This document shows positions 51,473 to 59,533 of a stretch of DNA of 64,000 bases, piece after piece. This stretch comes from Nitratireductor kimnyeongensis. Lineage in GTDB: Bacteria; Pseudomonadota; Alphaproteobacteria; Rhizobiales; Rhizobiaceae. The notes beneath the pieces were generated by a model that was given only the letters and a program-made list of their open reading frames with translations, did not search any database and was not told the DNA's origin. The stretch spans positions 1,774,001-1,838,000 of the forward strand of contig NZ_CP078143.1 in assembly GCF_019891395.1 (NCBI RefSeq). The letters are read 5' to 3'. How positions within the stretch are numbered: the stretch's first letter is position 1; each line of letters opens with the position of its first letter. The translations under genes were made by a program, and so were the position numbers.

Positions 51473-52602
51473 ACGGCTTCTTCTCATTCAGCCGGCTTGC
51501 CGCTCTGCTCATCAAGGAGTTCATCCAGATGCGGCGCGACCGCATCACATTTGGCATGATGCTGGGCGTGCCGCTGATGCAGCTCGTGCTGTTCGGCTTT
51601 GCGATCAACTCCGATCCCAAGGCACTGCCGGCGGCACTCGTCTCGCTCAGCCAGGACCACTATAGCCGGGCGATGGTCTCGGCGCTGGAAAACACCGACT
51701 ATTACCGTTTCGACCATGTGTTGGAGAGCGCGGCGGAGGCCGAACAGCTGATGGCGAGCGGCGCGGTGGTCTTTGTGGTCACCATCCCGTCGGATTTCGC
51801 CCGCCGTGTCGACCGGGGGCAGCGACCGCAGATCCTGATCGAGGCGGATGCGACCGATCCGTCGGTGGCCTCCGGGGCGATTTCCACGCTTGGAACGGTG
51901 GCCGCCGAAGCGCTCTTGCGCGAGCGCGGCGTGCCGGCTTCGGAGGCACAACCGGCTGACCGGCTGGAGGTAATCGTCCACCGCCGTTACAATCCGGAAG
52001 GCATCTCGCAATACAACATCGTGCCGGGGTTGCTGGGCGTGATCCTTCAAATGACCATGGTTATGATGACGTCCATCGCACTGACCCGCGAACGCGAGCG
52101 CGGCACAATGGAAAATCTGCTCGCCATGCCGGCGAGCCCGCTGGAGATCATGCTCGGAAAGGTGCTGCCCTATCTGGTGGTGGGTGCGGTGCAGGTGGCG
52201 GTGATCCTGGGGGCGGCGAAACTGCTGTTCGGCGTCCCCTTCATCGGCAGTTTGTGGCTGCTTCTGACGGCGGTGCTTGTCTTCGTACTGGCACTGGTGT
52301 TGCTGGGTTACACGATCTCGACCATCGCGCGCACGCAGATGCAGGCCATGCAGCTCACCTTCTTCTTCTTCCTTCCCTCAATCCTCTTGTCCGGCTTCAT
52401 GTTTCCGTTTCGCGGCATGCCCGATTGGGCGCAGTGGCTCGGAGAAACCTTTCCGCTCACACATTTCCTGCGCGTGATCCGCGCCATCATGCTCAAGGGA
52501 GCGGACCTGCCGGCGGTGGCCTTCGAGACGGGCATTCTCGCTCTCTTCATCCTGATCTATGCAGGCCTGGCACTGATGCGGTTTCGCCGGACGCTGGATT
52601 GA
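51469..52602 (+). CDS. ABC-2 type exporter permease
   Basis: The 377-residue ABC2 permease has one N-terminal helix (FGMMLGVPLMQLVLFGFAIN), a large periplasmic domain (about 45-175), and five C-terminal helices including QYNIVPGLLGVILQMTMVMM, TRERERGTMENLLAMPASPL and FFFFLPSILLSGFMFPFRGM. It resembles E. coli YbhS/YbhR. Only one permease gene is present where E. coli has two, so the exporter is probably a homodimer. It is last in the CecR-like operon. Confidence 0.93.
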   Translation: MNGFFSFSRLAALLIKEFIQMRRDRITFGMMLGVPLMQLVLFGFAINSDPKALPAALVSLSQDHYSRAMVSALENTDYYRFDHVLESAAEAEQLMASGAVVFVVTIPSDFARRVDRGQRPQILIEADATDPSVASGAISTLGTVAAEALLRERGVPASEAQPADRLEVIVHRRYNPEGISQYNIVPGLLGVILQMTMVMMTSIALTRERERGTMENLLAMPASPLEIMLGKVLPYLVVGAVQVAVILGAAKLLFGVPFIGSLWLLLTAVLVFVLALVLLGYTISTIARTQMQAMQLTFFFFLPSILLSGFMFPFRGMPDWAQWLGETFPLTHFLRVIRAIMLKGADLPAVAFETGILALFILIYAGLALMRFRRTLD

Positions 52603-52617
52603 AAGGGATGGGCAATC

Positions 52618-52634
52618 TTTAGAAGTATTCTAAT
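52618..52634 (+). promoter_or_regulatory. Upstream ICE (Irr) box of mbfA
   Basis: TTAGAA-GTA-TTCTAA (52619-52633) is a perfect match to the Irr iron control element of Rhizobiales (TTAGAA-N3-TTCTAA core). It lies just upstream of the -35 of the mbfA promoter. Confidence 0.8.
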
Positions 52635-52637
52635 CTA

Positions 52638-52680
52638 TTGACGGTCAATGCACTGCCTTCTATCTTAGAATAATTCTAAA
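52638..52680 (+). promoter_or_regulatory. mbfA promoter with a second ICE box over the -10
   Basis: TTGACG (52638-52643) and TATCTT (52661-52666) are spaced 17 bases. A second ICE box, TTAGAA-TAA-TTCTAA (52665-52679), starts on the -10 and covers the transcription start. The gene's ATG is at 52699. Two boxes flanking a promoter fit repression by Irr under low iron. Confidence 0.8.
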
Positions 52681-52698
52681 CAATGGATTGCCCTACTC

Positions 52699-53682
52699 AT
52701 GTTTTCACGCTTCTTCGGTTCCTCCCGTCGCGCTTTTTCGTCACTCAGCGAGCAGGAGGTTCTTGCTCTTGCCATTTCGTCGGAGGAGGACGATGCGCGC
52801 ATCTACCGCGCCTACGCGGACGGCCTGCGCGATGAGTATCCGCATTCGGCAGCCGTCTTCGACGAGATGGCGGAGGAAGAAGACGGACACCGTGCAGCGC
52901 TGATCGAGGCGCATCGCAAACGTTTCGGCGAGCGCATTCCGTTGATCCGTCGTGAGCATGTGCGCGGCTATTACGAACGCAAGCCCGACTGGCTGGTGCG
53001 TCCGCTCGGGCTGGAGACGGTCCGCGCGCAGGCCGAGCAGATGGAGGAACAGGCGCATCGCTTTTACGTGGAAGCGGCCAAGCGGACCGAGGACGCCGGC
53101 ATTCGAAAACTGCTTGGCGATCTGGCCATCGCCGAAAAGACGCATGAATCTCTGGCGCACCGGCTTTCGGAAAAACATCTGGGTGAAAACGAGCGCGTCG
53201 AGGAAGCACAGACCGAACGCAAGCAGTTCATCCTGACCTATGTGCAGCCCGGCCTCGCCGGCCTCATGGATGGTTCGGTCTCCACGCTCGCGCCGATCTT
53301 CGCTGCCGCTTTTGCCACGGGCGACACATGGCAGACCTTCCTCGTCGGTCTTGCCGCGTCCATCGGTGCGGGTATTTCCATGGGCTTCACGGAAGTGGCT
53401 TCCGACGATGGCGTGATCTCGGGGCGCGGCTCGCCGATCAAGCGCGGTCTTGCCACGGGCATCATGACGACCGTGGGTGGCCTCGGCCATGCCCTGCCCT
53501 ACCTGATCCCACATTTCTGGACTGCGACAATCCTCGCCTTCATCATTGTCTTCATCGAGCTGTGGGCGATCGCCTGGATCCAGAACCGCTATATGGAAAC
53601 GCCTTGGAGCCGCGCCACCTTTCAGGTGGTGCTCGGCGGTGCGCTTGTCTTCGCCACGGGCATGCTCATCGGCAACGCCTGA
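52699..53682 (+). CDS. mbfA: Membrane-bound ferritin MbfA (erythrin-VIT1 family)
   Basis: The 327-residue protein joins an N-terminal ferritin-like (erythrin-vacuolar iron transport) domain with repeated E-x-x-H motifs (EVLALAISSEEDDARIYRAY, EMAEEEDGHRAAL, EQMEEQAHRFYVEA, AEKTHESLAHRL) to a C-terminal VIT1-like membrane domain (LAGLMDGSVSTLAPIFAAAF, SIGAGISMGFTEVASDDGVI). This is the MbfA architecture of Agrobacterium and Bradyrhizobium, an iron exporter that protects against iron and peroxide under Irr control. The ICE boxes upstream support the name. Confidence 0.94.
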   Translation: MFSRFFGSSRRAFSSLSEQEVLALAISSEEDDARIYRAYADGLRDEYPHSAAVFDEMAEEEDGHRAALIEAHRKRFGERIPLIRREHVRGYYERKPDWLVRPLGLETVRAQAEQMEEQAHRFYVEAAKRTEDAGIRKLLGDLAIAEKTHESLAHRLSEKHLGENERVEEAQTERKQFILTYVQPGLAGLMDGSVSTLAPIFAAAFATGDTWQTFLVGLAASIGAGISMGFTEVASDDGVISGRGSPIKRGLATGIMTTVGGLGHALPYLIPHFWTATILAFIIVFIELWAIAWIQNRYMETPWSRATFQVVLGGALVFATGMLIGNA

Positions 53683-53688
53683 CGCTGT

Positions 53689-54036
53689 TCAACCATCATG
53701 CAGCGCGCGGCTGTCTTCCGGGGCTTCCGCGCGCTCGGTCATGCCATAATCGCGCAGGACATGGGCGATGCGCAGACGATAGCCTGCAAAAATCCCGCCC
53801 CGGCCCGCGCGCTGCGCCTGCCTGTGTTCGTGCGTGTTGCGCCAGGCTTTGACCGCTTCCTCGTCGCGCCAAAAGGAGAGAGAGAGGACGCGGTTTTCAT
53901 CAATCAGGCTCTGGAAACGTTCAATGGAAATGAAGCCGTCTATGCCTTCGAGCATTGGGCGCAGATCGGCGGCGATGCCGAGATAGGCATCGCGCCTGCC
54001 CACTGCAGGCTGAACTTCAAAGATGACGGCGATCAT
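53689..54036 (-). CDS. ABM-type monooxygenase domain protein
   Basis: The 115-residue product (start ATG 54036) has the antibiotic biosynthesis monooxygenase-like dimeric alpha-beta barrel: MIAVIFEVQPAVGRRDAYLG, MLEGIDGFISIERFQSL and LSLSFWRDEEAVKAWRNTHE, with a conserved W-R-x-x-x-E-H at the end. No cofactor residues can be assigned; related proteins are often described only as heme-degrading or stress proteins. The start overlaps the stop of the NIPSNAP gene (ATGA). Confidence 0.88.
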   Translation of the reverse strand: MIAVIFEVQPAVGRRDAYLGIAADLRPMLEGIDGFISIERFQSLIDENRVLSLSFWRDEEAVKAWRNTHEHRQAQRAGRGGIFAGYRLRIAHVLRDYGMTERAEAPEDSRALHDG

Positions 54037-54365
54037 GGCCGCACCCATTCGGCATGGGGCGCGGATGCGCGTTTCAGAAACATGCGATCCTCCTTGAGAA
54101 TGAAGCGCTCGCGTTTTGCAAATTCGTAGTTGGCGCGGCCCTCGGGGCTTGCCGCAAGACGCGCCCGATAGGCTTCGTAATCTGCAAGGCTGTCGACATT
54201 GTAGACCCCATATGCGGTCGTCGCCGAGCCCTCATGGGGTGCGAAATAGCCGATGAGGTCCACACCGGCCCTTGGGATCGCCTGCCCCCAGTTACGGGCG
54301 TATTCCTCGAAAGCGTCCCGTTTGAACGGGTCGATCTCGTATCGGATGAAACATGTGATGGTCAC
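54033..54365 (-). CDS. NIPSNAP family protein
   Basis: The 110-residue protein starts at GTG 54365 (AAAGGA upstream): TITCFIRYEIDPFKRDAFEE, then VDLIGYFAPHEGSATTAYGV and YNVDSLADYEAYRARLAASP, the NIPSNAP dimeric barrel pattern. No reaction is established for the family. It forms a two-gene unit with the ABM-like gene and reads away from the ArsR-like regulator at 54717. Confidence 0.88.
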   Translation of the reverse strand: MTITCFIRYEIDPFKRDAFEEYARNWGQAIPRAGVDLIGYFAPHEGSATTAYGVYNVDSLADYEAYRARLAASPEGRANYEFAKRERFILKEDRMFLKRASAPHAEWVRP

Positions 54366-54428
54366 GGTTAGGGTCCTTTCCTGCGGGCATGCTTCGATGA
54401 GCATGGAAACGTAATCCTGTTTTCTGTG

Positions 54429-54635
54429 TCAGACGTCCCAGAAGGGCTTTGCACATTCGCGTTCCACGTCACGGCGGGTGAGGCCCACATCGCGAAGTTG
54501 CTCGTCAGTGAGATCGGTGAGGTCTCGCCGCTGCCAGTGTCGCTCCAGAGCAAGCGTGAGCCGGCAGAGCCACGACAGGATCGAGGTTCGGCGGTTTTTG
54601 GCCTGCTCAACCTGGGGGAATGATTGATCTCTCAT
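54429..54635 (-). CDS. DUF1127 (YjiS-like) small protein
   Basis: The 68-residue protein ends with the DUF1127 signature WQRRDLTDLTDEQLRDVGLT followed by RRDVERE. These short basic proteins are common in Rhizobiales; in Agrobacterium members affect phosphate and carbon metabolism and RNA turnover. The start ATG is 54635. Divergent from the ArsR-like gene. Confidence 0.88.
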   Translation of the reverse strand: MRDQSFPQVEQAKNRRTSILSWLCRLTLALERHWQRRDLTDLTDEQLRDVGLTRRDVERECAKPFWDV

Positions 54636-54716
54636 ATGCCCGCATCGCTTCTCTCCCTGTTCGATAGTCCGAGAATAGCGCTTGTAGAACATTCATACTT
54701 TGGCTAGCGTCGAATT

Positions 54717-55400
54717 ATGAAAGCAGGAACGGACCTCGCCCAGATTGCAAGCCTTGTCGGCGACCCCGCCCGCGCCAACATGCTGGCGGCGCTGATGGGG
54801 GGGACCGCGCTCACGGCGAGCGAGCTTGCCATGGAGGCCGGTGTCACCCTTCCGACCGCCAGTGCGCATCTCGCCAAGCTTTCGGATGGCGGCTTGCTAC
54901 GCATGACGCGGCAGGGCCGCCACCGCTACTATGCGCTGGCCGGCCATCAGGTCGCAGGCATGCTCGAATCGATCATGGGCGTGGCTGCGGAGCTCGGGCC
55001 ACGCAAGGTGTTGCCCGGACCGCGTGACACGGCCATGCGCGAAGCCCGCATCTGCTACGACCATCTGGCAGGCGAGGCGGGCGTCGCCATGTTCGATGCC
55101 TTTGCCGGGCGCGGGTTGATCGCCATCGATGGAGACGACCTGAACCTCACGATCAAGGGGGCCGCGTTCTTCAGCGATTTCGGTCTCGACATTGAGGCGA
55201 TGCGCGGGAAACGCAGGCCAGTGTGCCGTTCCTGCCTGGACTGGAGCGTACGGCGTTCTCATTTGGCTGGAAGTTTGGGAGCGGGGGTTCTCGACCGGTT
55301 TATGGCGCTACATTGGGTGCGGCGGGAAAAGAACAGTCGCGTCATTCGCTTTACCCCACCCGGACGCACCGCCTTCGAGACCTTGCTGCGCGAGGCTTGA
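54717..55400 (+). CDS. ArsR-like winged-helix regulator with C-terminal extension
   Basis: The 227-residue protein has an ArsR HTH at the start (LAQIASLVGDPARANMLAAL, GVTLPTASAHLAKLSDGGLL, RQGRHRYYALAG). A long C-terminal domain follows with GPRDTAMREARICYDHLAGE, a second helix-wing-like segment (FSDFGLDIEAMR) and RPVCRSCLDWSVRRSHLAGS with Cys residues, ending VIRFTPPGRTAFETLL. This is the layout of larger ArsR proteins found in front of ABM/NIPSNAP or transporter genes. It is divergent from DUF1127 and the NIPSNAP-ABM pair. Confidence 0.88.
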   Translation: MKAGTDLAQIASLVGDPARANMLAALMGGTALTASELAMEAGVTLPTASAHLAKLSDGGLLRMTRQGRHRYYALAGHQVAGMLESIMGVAAELGPRKVLPGPRDTAMREARICYDHLAGEAGVAMFDAFAGRGLIAIDGDDLNLTIKGAAFFSDFGLDIEAMRGKRRPVCRSCLDWSVRRSHLAGSLGAGVLDRFMALHWVRREKNSRVIRFTPPGRTAFETLLREA

Positions 55401-55499
55401 GCCAGCGGGAAACGGAAACGTGGCCGTTTCTTTCCGCATCTCTTTGCGCCATGGTCGCGCTTCACCGATGATTCCTAAAATTCTCCGACGGGGACGCTG

Positions 55500-56546
55500 A
55501 TGAACACTGAATTGCTGCGAAAGCTCTGTGAAACACCGGGAGCGCCGGGCCACGAAACGCGCGTCCGCGCCCTGATCGAAAAAGAAATCGAAGGTCTGTT
55601 CGATGAGGTGCGCACCGACCCGATGGGCTCGCTGCTGTGTGTGCGCAAGCCACGCAAGAAGGTGAAGGGCGACCCGCTGAAGATCATGCTTCTTTGCCAC
55701 ATGGACGAGATCGCCTTTCTCGTCACCCATGTGACCGAAAAGGGCTTCCTGCATCTCGACCCGGTGGGCGGCTTTGATCCCCGCAATCTCTTCTCCCGGC
55801 GCGTGCTCGTCTGCACCGAAACCGGCGACTACAAGGGCGTCATGAACCCCTCCGGCAAGCCGATCCACATCCAGAGCGCGGAAGAGCGCAAGAAGGTGCC
55901 CGAGCCTGGCGAGTTCATCGTCGATATGGGGCTTGGAGAGAAAGCGCGCGATCTGGTGCAGGTTGGCGACTTCGTGGTCATGGATGAACCCTTCCTCGAA
56001 ATGGGAGAAAAATTCGTCTCCAAGGCGCTCGACAATCGCGTCGCCTGCTGGCTCGGTATCGAGGCGATCCGCGCGCTGGAAGAAGCGGGCGAAAAGCATG
56101 CCTGCGAAATCCATGTGGCTTTCACCGCGCAGGAAGAGGTGGGGCTGCGCGGTGCGCGCACGGCCGCCTATGCGGTGAAACCAGACATCGGTCTCGGCAT
56201 CGACACGACACTCTCCTGCGATACGCCGGGGATCGGCGAGCATGAAGCCGTGACGAAGCAGGGAGAGGGTTTCGGCCTGCATGTGAAGGATTCTTCCTTC
56301 ATCGCCGATCAGGCGCTGGTGCGCGAGGTCGAGCAACTGGCAAAGAAGAAGGCTATTCCCTACCAGCGCACCATCCTGGCACGCGGTGGGCAGGACGGGG
56401 CGGCAGCCCAGCAGGCGGCAGCAGGCGCGCGTGCCGTGGGCATTGTGGTGGGCACACGCTACATCCACACCGTCACCGAAATGATCGACCGCAACGACCT
56501 TCAGGCCGCGCTTGACATCATTGTGGCCTATCTCGGCGAAAACTGA
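55500..56546 (+). CDS. M42 family zinc aminopeptidase
   Basis: The 348-residue enzyme has the M42 (FrvX/TET-like) pattern: LCETPGAPGHETRVRALIEK, LCHMDEIAFLVTHVTEKGFL (first metal His and Asp), SKALDNRVACWLGIEAI (bridging Asp), AFTAQEEVGLRGARTAAYAV (catalytic and metal Glu), GLGIDTTLSCDTPG, and RYIHTVTEMIDRNDLQAALD (last His). Such enzymes form large tetrahedral aminopeptidase complexes in the cytoplasm. It follows the ArsR-like gene by 100 bases, but the link may be accidental. Confidence 0.92.
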   Translation: MNTELLRKLCETPGAPGHETRVRALIEKEIEGLFDEVRTDPMGSLLCVRKPRKKVKGDPLKIMLLCHMDEIAFLVTHVTEKGFLHLDPVGGFDPRNLFSRRVLVCTETGDYKGVMNPSGKPIHIQSAEERKKVPEPGEFIVDMGLGEKARDLVQVGDFVVMDEPFLEMGEKFVSKALDNRVACWLGIEAIRALEEAGEKHACEIHVAFTAQEEVGLRGARTAAYAVKPDIGLGIDTTLSCDTPGIGEHEAVTKQGEGFGLHVKDSSFIADQALVREVEQLAKKKAIPYQRTILARGGQDGAAAQQAAAGARAVGIVVGTRYIHTVTEMIDRNDLQAALDIIVAYLGEN

Positions 56547-56899
56547 GCTCCAGGCAGCGCCGCACCCAGTTGAGCTGTGGCGCGGCGGCCACTCCAAAGC
56601 TGTTTGCTACAACAAGACCCAATTTAAGCCATCAAAGCGGCACAAATCGGGGCGAAATCCAGCCGCTATTCACGGAGCGTTCACTTCGTGATTGTAATGC
56701 TGAGCCCGCAAATGCACACAGGCGGTTGGAGGAGCCGCCACCGGTTGGACAATTCAAATGGCACTTCTTGTTCGTTGTATTGCCGTCCTTCGGGACTTCA
56801 TCGCTCCCCGCTACCATCCCGAGCGCCATTACATGCGTGGCCCGGGCCCTGCCTGCCAGAAGCGCGGCGGCAGCTCACCCAGGGCTGCCTGACAGCGGG
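56547..56899. other. Gap between convergent genes, nothing recognised
   Basis: These 353 bases lie between the M42 gene and the end of the DUF1850 gene. An imperfect GC hairpin near 56556-56583 may serve as a weak terminator. Short open frames here show no ribosome binding sites or family similarity. Confidence 0.5.
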
Positions 56900-57259
56900 T
56901 CATTCGCAATATTTGATGATTGCCGGCGTGCCTTCTGTCGCGCCGATTTCCCGGCATTCGCCGGCTGCACATAGTTCCCAGCCGGATCCTGTCTTGCCAG
57001 ATGCGGCCAGAACAAGTTCGGGCTGCGGCGGGACGGACGGGCGATAGCGCCACCAGCCCATGTCGAACCGGGCATCGGGCGGCGGCTCCATGCCGGCACC
57101 GGATCCCTGAACACGGGCCTCGACAATCTCAAGCCCGGCAGGGGTTGCGCGCCAGTCTTCCTCCCAGCGGATCTTCTCGACCGAATGCATCCATGACAGG
57201 CTGAAGAGTGCTGTTCCGAGGGTCAGCGCCTTCCCGCCTGCAAAAACGCAGATGCTCAT
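56900..57259 (-). CDS. DUF1850 protein of the TAXI-TRAP operon
   Basis: The 119-residue product starts at ATG 57259, overlapping the TRAP permease stop (ATGA), and has the DUF1850 motif FSLSWMHSVEKIRWEEDWRA (conserved W-x-H-S-V-E) followed by a D-x-G-W-W block and a C-terminal strand pair. A hydrophobic start suggests export. DUF1850 is known mainly as the third gene of TAXI-TRAP transporter operons, as here; its role is unknown. Confidence 0.88.
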   Translation of the reverse strand: MSICVFAGGKALTLGTALFSLSWMHSVEKIRWEEDWRATPAGLEIVEARVQGSGAGMEPPPDARFDMGWWRYRPSVPPQPELVLAASGKTGSGWELCAAGECREIGATEGTPAIIKYCE

Positions 57260-59373
57260 GCGTCTGCCTTCTTCTCTTCCGGCGTGTGGGCAGCGCGGGT
57301 ACGATACCAATGCAGACCGAGAAAGATCGCGGCCAGCCCAAAGCCGAGCTCATCGGTGACCGGCAGCGCGGCGATCAGCGTGAAAGCCGCGGCGGCCGCC
57401 AGAATGCGCTCCCAGATTGCCAGTTTCGCGCGCAGGAAGCCGATCACCGCCGCGCCCCAGAGCGCAATCGCAAGAAGGGCCTTGAAGACGATATAGGCGA
57501 CAGCCGGGTAATAGCCCCAGGCCTCCGCCAGCGGCCCGCCATCCTGCAGCATGAGGGCCGGCGTATAGACCGCCATGAAGGGAATAACGAAACCGGCTGC
57601 GGCCACTTTGATCGCCTCCATGGAAATCTTGAGCCCGTTTTCCTTGGCGATTGGGCCGGCGGCAAAGCAGGCGAGTGCCACCGGAGGCGTCAGGTCAGCC
57701 AGAATCCCGAAATAGAAAACAAACATGTGGCTGACAATCAGCGGAACGCCGAGCGCCAGAAGCGCTGGGCCGGCAATCGAGGATGTGATGATGTAGTTCG
57801 GTATGGTCGGAATGCCCATGCCCAGAACGATGCAGGTGATCATGGTGAGCACCAGCGACAGAAACAGACTCGTCTCGCCCACCGAGACGATGAACTGCCC
57901 GAATGTGTTGGCGACGCCGGTCAGTGTCATGGTGCCGATGATGATGCCGACAACAGCGCAGGCGACGCCGACAGGAAGTGCGGTCTTGGCTCCCTCGGCA
58001 AGCGAGTCCCTGCAGACGATTAGCGTCCGGCGACCTCCATCGACAATCAGGTTGGCGATGATCAGTACCAGAGCGGCGGCCAGGATAGCCGTGATGCCAT
58101 AGCGAAAGAAGCTCGCGGCAACGAGACCAAGGCCAATCCAGAAGATCACCCGTAACACCTGGCCCGGCAGGCCGAGGGCCACCGAGCCGCCCAGGATGAG
58201 GAGCACCGTCAGCGATAGACCGATCGTGCCGGCAAAGAGCGGCGTATAGCCCGTGAACAGGAGGTAGACCAGCACTGCCAGCGGCAGGATCAGGTACCAG
58301 CCTTTCTTCAACGCCTTGCGTGCGGAAGGAAGCTCGGACCGGGGCAGGCCATGCAGGCCGTATTTGCCAGCTTCCAGGTGTACCATCCAAAAGGCCGAGG
58401 CGAAGTAGAGGACGGCGGGGATAATTGCCGCCTTGACCACTTCATAATATTCCACGCCCAGCGTTTCTGCCATGATGAAGGCCACGGCGCCCATGACCGG
58501 CGGCATGATCTGCCCACCCATGGACGCAGTGGACTCCACGCCACCGGCAAAGGCCGCGCGATAGCCAAACCGCTTCATGAGCGGGATCGTAAACTGTCCA
58601 GTGGTGACCACATTGGCAACGCCGGAGCCGGAGATCGTGCCCATCAGGCCCGACGAAATAACTGAAACCTTGGCCGCGCCACCACGTGCATGGCCAACGA
58701 GGCCAAGCGACACATCGGTGAAGAGCTTTATCATGCCTGCGCGCTCCAGGAAGGAGCCAAACAGGATGAACAGGAAGATATAGGTGGCCGAAACATAGAT
58801 CGGGATGCCGTAGATCCCTTCCGTACCATAGGCCATGTGGTCAATGACCTGGCTGAAATCGTAACCGCGGTGGTTGAGCGGAGACGGAAGATACTGACCG
58901 AACAGACAATAGGCGAAAAATGCACCAGAAATGATCGGCAATGCCGGGCCCATAAGCACATAGGCCGCAGCAAACACGGTGATGAGCGCCACCACGCCGA
59001 ACACGATATCGAGCGGCAATGGATCGCCTGCCCGCAGGAGCAGCGGTTTGTATTCGATATACTGATAGAGGGCTACGGCCACACCGGCGAGTGCCAGCGC
59101 CCAGGCGAGCCCCTTGATCATGGGCGCGCTGTCACGAGCCTGTGCCACCAACGGGAAAACCAGCAGTGTCAGGAAACCGACGTGGAAAGCACGCACCACC
59201 TGACTCGGCAGGCTGATCACATGTGCGGCGGTTGCAATCTGGTACAGCGAGAAAACGACGGCGATCCAGAACAGCAGCCTGCCGATGCGGTCGGTTCCGA
59301 ACTCACCATGCGTATGGTCATGCAATTCAGCCTCAGCCGGGCTCGCGGCCTGGCCAGTTTCTGTATTTGTCAT
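57256..59373 (-). CDS. TRAP transporter fused permease (DctQ-DctM)
   Basis: The 705-residue membrane protein joins the small (DctQ) and large (DctM) TRAP subunits, with about 16-18 helices. After a His-rich N-terminus (LHDHTHGEFGTDR) come the four-helix small part and then the large part, with GTISGSGVANVVTTGQFTIP, STASMGGQIMPPVMGAVAFI, MGIPTIPNYIITSSIAGPAL and the DctM repeats. Fused permeases of this kind work with TAXI binding proteins to import carboxylates or amino acids using the sodium gradient. GGAG precedes the ATG at 59373. Confidence 0.95.
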   Translation of the reverse strand: MTNTETGQAASPAEAELHDHTHGEFGTDRIGRLLFWIAVVFSLYQIATAAHVISLPSQVVRAFHVGFLTLLVFPLVAQARDSAPMIKGLAWALALAGVAVALYQYIEYKPLLLRAGDPLPLDIVFGVVALITVFAAAYVLMGPALPIISGAFFAYCLFGQYLPSPLNHRGYDFSQVIDHMAYGTEGIYGIPIYVSATYIFLFILFGSFLERAGMIKLFTDVSLGLVGHARGGAAKVSVISSGLMGTISGSGVANVVTTGQFTIPLMKRFGYRAAFAGGVESTASMGGQIMPPVMGAVAFIMAETLGVEYYEVVKAAIIPAVLYFASAFWMVHLEAGKYGLHGLPRSELPSARKALKKGWYLILPLAVLVYLLFTGYTPLFAGTIGLSLTVLLILGGSVALGLPGQVLRVIFWIGLGLVAASFFRYGITAILAAALVLIIANLIVDGGRRTLIVCRDSLAEGAKTALPVGVACAVVGIIIGTMTLTGVANTFGQFIVSVGETSLFLSLVLTMITCIVLGMGIPTIPNYIITSSIAGPALLALGVPLIVSHMFVFYFGILADLTPPVALACFAAGPIAKENGLKISMEAIKVAAAGFVIPFMAVYTPALMLQDGGPLAEAWGYYPAVAYIVFKALLAIALWGAAVIGFLRAKLAIWERILAAAAAFTLIAALPVTDELGFGLAAIFLGLHWYRTRAAHTPEEKKADA

Positions 59374-59458
59374 CGGGCGCTCCGCTTCCCATGCTACGCG
59401 TGAGGGCCTTGCCGATTGTCCGCTCCCGCGCATCGCATGGGGGAGGGCTCGACATTTC

Positions 59459-59521
59459 GGGCCTTCCTGTCACGCCCCCCAATCGGAGCGTGACAGGAAG
59501 GCCCCGTCGCTGGACGGGGCC
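59459..59521 (-). promoter_or_regulatory. Tandem overlapping hairpins between the TAXI and TRAP permease genes
   Basis: Stem A: GGCCCCGTC (59500-59508) with GACGGGGCC (59513-59521), loop GCTG. Stem B: GGGCCTTCCTGTCACGC (59459-59475) with its perfect 17-base complement 59488-59504, 12-base loop. The two share 59500-59504, so only one can fully form. There is no T run after either. They probably protect the upstream mRNA and set more binding protein than permease. Confidence 0.7.
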
Positions 59522-59533
59522 ACGCCTGGAAGC

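Noticed and set aside
55308..56597. 429-codon open frame opposite the M42 gene
   Set aside because: Antisense shadow; the M42 catalytic residues on the plus strand are all present.
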